64,000 bases of DNA from Bedellia somnulentella. Lineage: Eukaryota; Arthropoda; Insecta; Lepidoptera; Bedelliidae. Below are positions 54,895 through 64,000 of the stretch, in pieces (position 1 is the stretch's first letter; every line of letters starts with the position of its first letter). The notes under the pieces were generated by a model. That model had not been told where the DNA came from. It did not search any database and saw only the letters and a program-made list of their open reading frames with translations. The DNA lies in contig OY755177.1 in NCBI GenBank assembly GCA_963576735.1, positions 12,090,001 through 12,154,000 of the forward strand, written 5' to 3'. Position numbers and translations under genes: made by a program.

Positions 54895-55790
54895 CAGTCA
54901 TATCTTCTTAACTACGGTTCCCCAGCCCCTTATACGGACCGTGAGGTAATGTCGACGACTTTAATTGCCACAGACGTTTTCCTTGGTGACCACTGCATTC
55001 GTCGTTTCATGGCTCTGCTCACTATTCCGGACAGTGTGTTGTCAATGTGAAAGTGTCTGAATGTCCTAGTTTCTAGATTAAATGGAGCGGTCTTGATTTT
55101 TTATGAATTTATTTACGTCGGAATTTTGACAGATGAAAAAACAAAAGCTTATTGCAGAGTTACACAATCGAATATACGTGTTGCTTATGCCCCAGATTCC
55201 CTTGCTATATCGCACGTCGACCCCATGAGAAAATTGATTTGTGCTCTTTTTAGCAGTACCGTCTTCTTACTACGGTTCCCAAGCCCCTTATACGGACCGT
55301 GAGGTAATGTCGACGACTTTAATTGCCACAGACGTTTTCCTTGGTGACCACTGCATTCGTCGTTTCATGGCTCTGCTCACTATTCCGGACAGTGTGTTGT
55401 AAATGTGAAAGTGCCTGAATGTCCTAGTTTCTAGATTAAATGGAGCGGTCCTGATTTTTTATGAATTTATTCACGTCGGAATTTTGAGAGAAGAAATAAC
55501 AAAAGGTTATTGCAGAGTTACACAATCGAATATACGTGTTGCTTATGCCCCAGATTCCCTTGCTTTCTCGCACGTCGACCCCATGAGAAAATTGATTGGT
55601 GCTCTTTTTAGCAGTACCTTAATCATATCTTATTAATTGCCACAGACGTATTCCTTGGTGACCACTGCATTCGTCGTTTCATGGCTCTGCCCACTATTCC
55701 GGACAGTGTGTTGTAAAGTGTATCTCAATGTCCCAGTTTCTAGATTAAATGGACCGAGCCTGTTTTTTTCATGAATTAGACAAGCTAAGA
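54895..55790 (+). repeat. Tandem repeat, about 358-bp period, roughly 2.5 units
   Basis: TTAATTGCCACAGACG occurs at 54960, 55319 and 55633. Units 1 and 2 are almost identical over about 358 bp (TTACTACGGTTCCC region to TTTTTAGCAGTACC); unit 3 lacks the first part and diverges after about 160 bp. No coding frame is conserved. It resembles a short satellite or a locally duplicated transposon end. Confidence 0.85.
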
Positions 55791-56008
55791 ATCTGTGACA
55801 CTACACAAGACTAGAATGGCATAAACTCATTTCCCCCTGTTGGTGTCGTAAAAAGTGACTTAGGTTAATAAGACTATCAATGGATTGTTCGGTGATGCGG
55901 TTCGACACCCATCAGTAACAATCTCTATTTTCCATACTCATAATCCAAATTTTTTACAACTTACTAATCTCTGAATAACCTTTTTCGGCAGTTAAAGCCG
56001 TAATTAGA
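55789..56008 (+). repeat. SINE-A, degenerate full-length copy
   Basis: CTGTGACACTACACAAGACT, GTTGGTGTCGTAAAAAG, GGTGATGCGGTTCGACACCC and GTTAAAGCCGTAATTAG follow the order of the family. Interestingly GCGGTTCGACACCC is a closer B-box match than the consensus. Confidence 0.55.
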
Positions 56009-57002
56009 GGTTCCCTCGATAAACATATGATTAATTTCTGAAAATATACATCACCATGTAGGTCTTATGCCTCCCCTCCGCACTGAAAGTGCAGTAAGGT
56101 GAGTCCCTGCTGATCGATGGACTAGTACATAGACAAGTCAGTAGGCACTTACTTAAAAATATATGTTTAACTGTCTACAATTTATAATCTTATGACCTAA
56201 TTTTTGTTTGATAGCAACATCTTTTATCACATAAATATAAAATAACATAAAAAACAATATTTCTTAAAATGTGCCGTTTTTTTCTTATTGCAATGCACAG
56301 GAAGGGAATTTAAACTACATTAGTATAAATAACTGGATTTTAGTTTAATACACGGTATGCGCAATGTTTGCTTCAAACTGTTATTTTGTTGTGTGTGTTA
56401 AGGACTTGTTAATCTTGTTTATAATTCAACGTGAGATATTGTGCTTGGACTCCAATTGTGTATTTTGCTCAATTATACTATGCACATATAACATACCTTT
56501 ACCGTAGTACTTATGCTACAAACATATTTTTGTCTCTCAAAAGGAAAACAGTAAAATTTTCAATCCCAAATCAAATCACACAAGTCTGATTATGTGCAAA
56601 TATAATTAATTTACTTGTATGTAATGCACAATGTAAGCATACATCATGATTTTTATTATATCGTACAATATTAATTTAAATCTTTTTGTTCATGAAAACC
56701 TCATATTATTTATTTATTTATTACCAATAAATAAAGAATAAATATTCTTTATCTATTCGTACAGTATTAGTTTAAATTTATTATTATGTTCTGTGTAAAA
56801 AAAATGGGGGAGGCACTTTTACTTGCATATTTTTTTACATGATGTAGTTAGTCACGATTATAATGGCATAATTAATCATTTTTGTTTTTCGTTTGGTATT
56901 AAATCCTAAAAATGGGTAATTTTGTGTTTGAGAAATATACATAAAACATGCTAGCCCTTTACCAACATATGTCATTAAGACATGTTTGATCGTATCATTA
57001 TA
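56009..57002. other. Spacer with an FB-element end remnant
   Basis: TTTTTGTTCATGAAAACCTC at 56683-56702 followed by a TTTATTTATT run and AATAAATAAAG matches the outer end of the FB tRNA element. The rest is AT-rich and unassigned. Confidence 0.4.
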
Positions 57003-57366
57003 TAAACATAATAACATAAACGTTCACGCCGAATATCCCCGAAGGGGTTGGCAGAGGTACTAATACTAATACATCACGTGACTTTGTCACCTGGTGTTCA
57101 GAGTACCCACGTTTTGCATGGACAGTGTACTCACGTGATAGGGGGCAGGCCTATCGCCGTTTTGTACGAATACACTGTCACATGACTAAGTACAACTCAG
57201 CCATGTGGGTTTCCTCACGATGTTTTCCCTCACCGTTAACAACCATGATAAATTAACCACACATATGTCTCTAGAAAAGACAAATTGGTGTAGGCCCGTC
57301 CCAGGATTTGAACACTAGTCGTTTGCACGATAACCGAGTGTTCTACCCACTGGGCTATCACGTATC
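57003..57366 (-). repeat. SINE-B, full length with target duplication
   Basis: A minus-strand copy from the tail complement to the tRNA-like head. CGTATCATTAT flanks it on both sides (about 56991 and 57361). Confidence 0.93.
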
Positions 57367-57744
57367 ATTATGTCTATCTTAATTATAATCATGTTTCATC
57401 AGAGCAATTTTCGAAAGCAGTAGTATCCAAGTACCTATTCAAGAATCATACGTGAACACAGGGATTGTAATATAGAAAGAAAAAAGCTACGAAAGGACTT
57501 TTTGAAATCGTCCAATGTTTAATTTTCCGAAATCAGATCATCCAATTTGTTACATTCAGTCCAGTCCGACTCATTTAGTACTGCCAACATAGCGCTTTTA
57601 GCAAGATTCAGCTATTTTCAACTTTAATTTGGCGTCTTTATATTAAGTATTAAAAGATAATATTAAATATGACCTTTTTTAACTAATAAGTAAAGCATTA
57701 AATTAAAAATAGCATGGTAATGGTATTATATTTATACAACAACT
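57367..57744. other. No recognised feature
   Basis: AT-rich spacer. Confidence 0.3.
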
Positions 57745-57841
57745 AGCTGACCGGGTAATTGTTGTTTTATATTGTCTATAAAATAGAATCAAAAATTAGA
57801 AGTGGACAACCCTTATCAATTAGGAGTATAAAAATAGTTAC

Positions 57842-58165
57842 AAACTAGCTTTTTGCCCGCGACTTCGTCCGCGTGGACTACATTTTTTGCATCCGCTTTA
57901 CATCCAAAACACCTAAACACTATCACAACTTCTGTTTTTTTTTTATATTTATATTCCCGCGGGCGTTGTAAAGATTATAAAGGACATTGAGGCTTTTTAA
58001 GTGATTGTTGGGCGATGCAGTTGGTGACCCATCACTAACAACCTTTATTTAACTACGTTTTCCCCAATCTATTTCCAAAAGTGGATGAAGAATTATTATC
58101 TCTGAAGCTATGGCTACCCTTTTATGAGATTTATGCCCGTTAATATATACTCATTAATGATGGAT
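57842..58165 (+). mobile_element. Composite repeat with embedded SINE-A segment, copy 2
   Basis: Same outer sequence and same SINE junctions as 37795-38120: CCCGCGGGCGTTGTAA, entry at TTGAGGCTTTTTAAGTGATT, exit at GCCCGTTAATATATACTC and GATGGATAGATGAATT. Confidence 0.7.
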
Positions 58166-58166
58166 A

Positions 58167-58285
58167 GATGAATTAAATGGACATTTATTTTGATGAAAAT
58201 GGATAAAACCCTTATTTTTTTCAAAAACACTATTAATGAAGAGTCCGATAAAGTCGGTCGATGAAAAAAATAATCGTGTAAATAT
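58167..58285 (+). repeat. Direct repeat of about 118 bp, copy 1
   Basis: ATTTTGATGAAAATGGAT, GAAGAGTCCGATAAAGTCGG and CGTGTAAATATGG recur in order at 58778-58895 with a few differences. Confidence 0.8.
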
Positions 58286-58621
58286 GGGGAGCAATAAGTT
58301 AGTGATGTGAGAGAGATTGCAATCATCGGCCAATAGATGGCGGGCGGTACTGAATTAAAATTGAGATATTTACTATCATTTACAAACTTCTGAGGCTTAA
58401 ACAGAATATTAATTTATGCGTAAGTAAAGTATAATATATCTATGAGAATATTAGTTAAAAATAGTTAAATAAACAAAAGTTATAAACATATTCTCAAACC
58501 TACCAAATGAATACGCAAAATTCATACAATATGCTTTATTCATACATATTCGCATAGTTGAATGTGAAAAAGAAGGATTAGTGCATCATATTATTCTAAC
58601 CTAACACAAAAGCAAAAAAAA

Positions 58622-58712
58622 TACGCAAAAAGACTTTGACCACCCGGGATTCGAACCTGGGTCTTTCGTACTTAGTGTTTACCAAACGGTATACCGCTAC
58701 GCCACGCAGACA
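58622..58712 (-). repeat. tRNA-like SINE head
   Basis: The minus strand reads GTCTGCGTGGCGTAGCGGTA with an A-box, then AGGTTCGAATCCCGGG with a perfect B-box. Acceptor pairing is poor, so this is a SINE head or pseudo-tRNA rather than a tRNA gene. It sits between the two direct repeats of 58167 and 58778. Confidence 0.6.
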
Positions 58713-58777
58713 TTTGTGTAAGTCTCAAATTTGTGATATCCTATATATCTAGTAGTCATAGTATTGACAAACAATTA

Positions 58778-58895
58778 AATGGACAATTATTTTGATGAAA
58801 ATGGATGAAACCCTTATTTTTTCCAAAAAGACTATTAATGAAGAGTCCGATAAAGTCGGTCGATGAAAAAATTCATCGTGTAAATATGGAGAACC
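58778..58895 (+). repeat. Direct repeat of about 118 bp, copy 2
   Basis: Counterpart of 58167-58285, 611 bp downstream. Confidence 0.8.
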
Positions 58896-59041
58896 ATATA
58901 ATAGTAATGTTTTTTTATGCTCCTGTGGGAACCCTTGCGAAATCCGGGATAAATTATATCCTATATGTTGGCCAGGTGTATAACCTACATTCATGCCAAA
59001 TTTGATGAAGATCGGTCGGGTAGAATTAACGTGATGAACGG

Positions 59042-59066
59042 ACATACAGACAGACAGACAGACAGA
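59042..59066 (+). repeat. (ACAG)n microsatellite
   Basis: Six units of ACAG within the 3' part of the nested repeat. Confidence 0.8.
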
Positions 59067-59689
59067 CATTTTTTTCAAAAATAGCAAATTTGGCTTCAGT
59101 ATCGAAAATAAAACATATTCCATCGGTTTTTATTTTTTTTTCTTCAATGTACAGTTTTGACCTCGTTACAGTCTTATTATAGTATAGATAGATAGTATAG
59201 ATAGAAGATAGAAGATAAACCTTCTCCTATTCTCAGAGCAACCGAATGTGCATGCAAATTTTCATTGAAATCGACAGGCGTTTAAAAGGAGTTTTGCGGC
59301 AAAAACTGTGGCACGTGAATTTTAGATTTCAGAAGATAAATAAAACTTGCTACTTATGATTGCTAATAAAATGGCAGGGCAGTACTATTCAAAGCCAACA
59401 ATACTCAGTATGCTCTGCAATAATATAAAGTGACGATATATTTATATATTTTCGAAAAATGAATAAAAAGCGCGTTTTTGCTAAAAACCAGCTGGCAGCA
59501 TTAGTCTGAGTGCAACCCGTAATAGGTATGGCGTATTCTGTTGACATCATTACGAATATAACTCGACTCAAAGAGAAGTCGATGAAATCTTTAAAGAATT
59601 TACTTTTATATCTCGTTATACTTTTATTATGTTATGATCCGATTTATGTGGGCGTTGTATAGCTATTGCTTAGAGATTTCATTGGAGAT

Positions 59690-59905
59690 TTCGTAAAGGA
59701 CGACCACGGAGAACACACTTGGACCAAATTGAGACTGTGCTCCAAAAGGCAGGCGTACGAATTATGAATAATAAAAGAGCATATATGAAAAGATTGATAG
59801 ATGTATCCGAAGCTCGAAAGGTTTGCCAGGATCGTACCCACCCCAATGTATCTCAATTTCTCTGCCTACCCCAATGGAAACTAATGGCGCGAGTATACGT
59901 TATTT
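59690..59905 (+). mobile_element. LINE-1 3' end fragment
   Basis: CGACCACGGAGAACACACTT, then a degraded KRAYMKRLIDVSEARKVC reading, ending CTAATGGCGCGAGTATACG. The frame is altered near 59835, where an extra CACCCCAATG block has entered. Confidence 0.8.
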
Positions 59906-59994
59906 ATTTCATTTTTTCATTGTACTGATTCTGCTTTCACTTATCAACTTACAACTGTGCAAACAGCTTAACTTATTCATCAATATTTTAAAGT

Positions 59995-60185
59995 ACCTTT
60001 GTATCTTTTACATCCCGGATACCTGCCTCTGTGATTGAATTTCTATCCGCATTGCTCTTTATATCCATTTTACAAACATACTTTTATCTATTATCTCTAT
60101 GTGCCAAAACCATGTTAACATACTTTTTGCTTTCTTTTTTACAATATTATCTTTCACATTCTAACATACCACTCTGCCTACTGCA
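59995..60185 (-). mobile_element. LINE-1 internal fragment, degenerate
   Basis: The order CATCCCGGATACCTGCCT, CTATGTGCCAAAACCATG, TACAATATTATCTTTCAC is that of the minus-strand LINE-1 C-terminal region. An old copy in opposite orientation to the neighbouring 59690 fragment. Confidence 0.55.
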
Positions 60186-60548
60186 ATAAAGGATAACATG
60201 TACTATGTTTGTTAAGGAATATAACTTACCAATTCATCTTAACTCTTCTTCTGTCTCTGTCTAATTGCAGTTCTTAACATTTTAAATCCCGAAACTTTAG
60301 TTGTTTCTATTTACAACTGTTGAAAAATAGTTAAATAAATAAGTAAATAATTTAAATAACAACATAGTTCTTGACATTGAAACTAAACCACTACTTATTA
60401 TGCTGTACTACGTATTCCATTATCTTTTAATTTATTATTTACACACAACATAACTTTACTTAGTTCATTGCTCTTATTTTAATCAGTAATTGTCTTACTC
60501 TTGAAGCGAAAAGACATAACTTTTGTTACTCGTAGTAGATCAATTCAT
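60186..60548. other. 5' flank of allantoicase
   Basis: AT-rich, with no recognised repeat and no TATA box at the expected distance from the initiator-like site. Confidence 0.35.
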
Positions 60549-60555
60549 TCAGTTT
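60549..60555 (+). promoter_or_regulatory. Possible arthropod initiator (TCAGTTT)
   Basis: TCAGTTT matches the arthropod Inr consensus TCAGT and lies 38 bp before the allantoicase ATG at 60587. A short 5' UTR would result. Such a short match occurs often by chance. Confidence 0.3.
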
Positions 60556-60586
60556 CTTGTTGAATAAGAATAGTTTTTATTGCAAC

Positions 60587-63506
<2,920 letters not shown>

Positions 63507-63686
63507 GTATGTCAGCGAACTAAGATTAACCGTGGCTCCTTTGTAAGGCTAAAATCACCGCAGGAATGTTCAGAATAGACCTAATCATGGTTGCGCTAGT
63601 ATCAACTTGCTTGTAGTGCTTTCTGCATTGAAACGTTTTGAAGATTTGTAAAGTTTTGTTTTGTAGTTAGCGTTGGTTATATTTAA

Positions 63687-64000
63687 CATAACATAAACAT
63701 AACATAAACGTTCACGCCGAATATCCCCGAAGGGGTTGGCAGAGGTACTAATACTTCTGAACATCACGTGACTTTGTCACCTGGTGTTCAGAGTACCCAC
63801 GTTTTGCATGGACAGTGTACTCACGTGATAGGGGGCAGGCCTATCGCCGTTTTGTACGAATACACTGTCACATGACTAAGTACAACTCAGCCATGTGGGT
63901 TTCCTCACGATGTTCTCCCTCACCGTTAACAACCGTGATAGCCCAGTGGGTAGAACACTCGGTTATCGTGCAAACGACTAGTGTTCAAATCTTGGGTCGG
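63687..64000 (-). repeat. SINE-B, minus body fused to a plus-strand head
   Basis: From 63687 to about 63935 this is an ordinary minus-strand SINE-B, from the TTATG-type tail to the CCTCACCGTTAACAACC block. It then switches to the plus-strand head (GTGATAGCCCAGTGGGTAG, ACTAGTGTTCAAATC) and is cut by the window end. Confidence 0.85.

Larger units (their letters stand above)
57745..59340 (+). mobile_element. Nested old repeats
   Basis: The outer pieces, CAACTAGCTGACCGGGTAATT at the left and AACCTTCTCCTATTCTCAGA with GTTTTGCGGCAAAAACTG at the right, are phrases that commonly pair in one lepidopteran repeat. Between them is a second repeat starting CTAGCTTTTTGCCCGCGAC at about 57845 and ending near CATCGGTTTTTATTTTTT at about 59140, with GCCAAATTTGATGAAGATCG inside. 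The nesting is inferred from the order of familiar phrases; no full element is coding. Confidence 0.45.

Overview
The window looks like an AT-rich, transposon-dense stretch of a moth or butterfly (Lepidoptera) nuclear genome. The evidence is spliced genes, short reading frames, tRNA-derived SINEs of lepidopteran style, RTE-like LINE remnants, and PIF/Harbinger, piggyBac, mariner and hAT-like DNA elements. Assignment to Lepidoptera is an inference from familiar repeat signatures; no search was run. Names such as SINE-A, SINE-B and LINE-1 below are working labels for this window only.

The only confident host gene is at the right end: the first three coding exons (60587-60643, 62499-62697, 63429-63506, + strand) of allantoicase, a purine-degradation enzyme. 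The gene runs on past position 64000, and its introns carry several old repeats. A set of three degenerate, mutually homologous exon-like units of unknown nature lies at 33.1-34.8 kb (- strand).

Most other interpretable sequence is mobile DNA. SINE-A, about 250 bp with no clear tRNA head, is present in roughly 35 full or partial copies. Its 3' end resembles the 3' end of LINE-1, an RTE-like endonuclease/reverse-transcriptase element seen nearly complete at 38137-41462 (-) and as about ten fragments. Both end in a (TATG)n tail, which suggests that LINE-1 mobilises SINE-A. SINE-B is a tRNA-headed element of about 360 bp ending in a TTATG-type tail. SINE-C and other tRNA-headed SINEs also occur. 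A tRNA-bearing palindromic element has 71-nt perfect inverted arms at 9774-10048.

Layout: 0-9.5 kb, scattered SINEs, a piggyBac transposase end and a 604-bp piggyBac-type MITE inside a SINE. 9.7-16.4 kb, the palindromic tRNA element, SINE-C, a GC-rich foldback element in SINE-B, and LINE ends. 16.4-24 kb, mostly featureless DNA plus SINE-A (with a later-transduced flank), two MITEs and a 5'-truncated LINE-1. 24.08-27.84 kb, a complete but decayed PIF/Harbinger transposon with TAA duplications, a Myb/SANT-like gene, a broken HARBI1-type transposase and four SINE-A insertions. 30.8-32.5 kb, a 1.7-kb element of unknown superfamily with TA target duplication inserted in a SINE-A. 33-35 kb, exon-like repeats, a LINE 3' end and a Harbinger MITE. 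36-42 kb, a SINE/flank/LINE chimera, a mariner fragment and the main LINE-1 copy disrupted by a 255-bp MITE. 47-50 kb, an apparently identical 358-bp direct repeat and a MITE carrying a MADF-type domain. 54.9-55.8 kb, a 358-bp-period tandem repeat. 57-59.3 kb, nested repeats. 60.5-64 kb, allantoicase.

Target-site duplications and interrupted repeats give a readable insertion order at many places, which is the main interest of the window.
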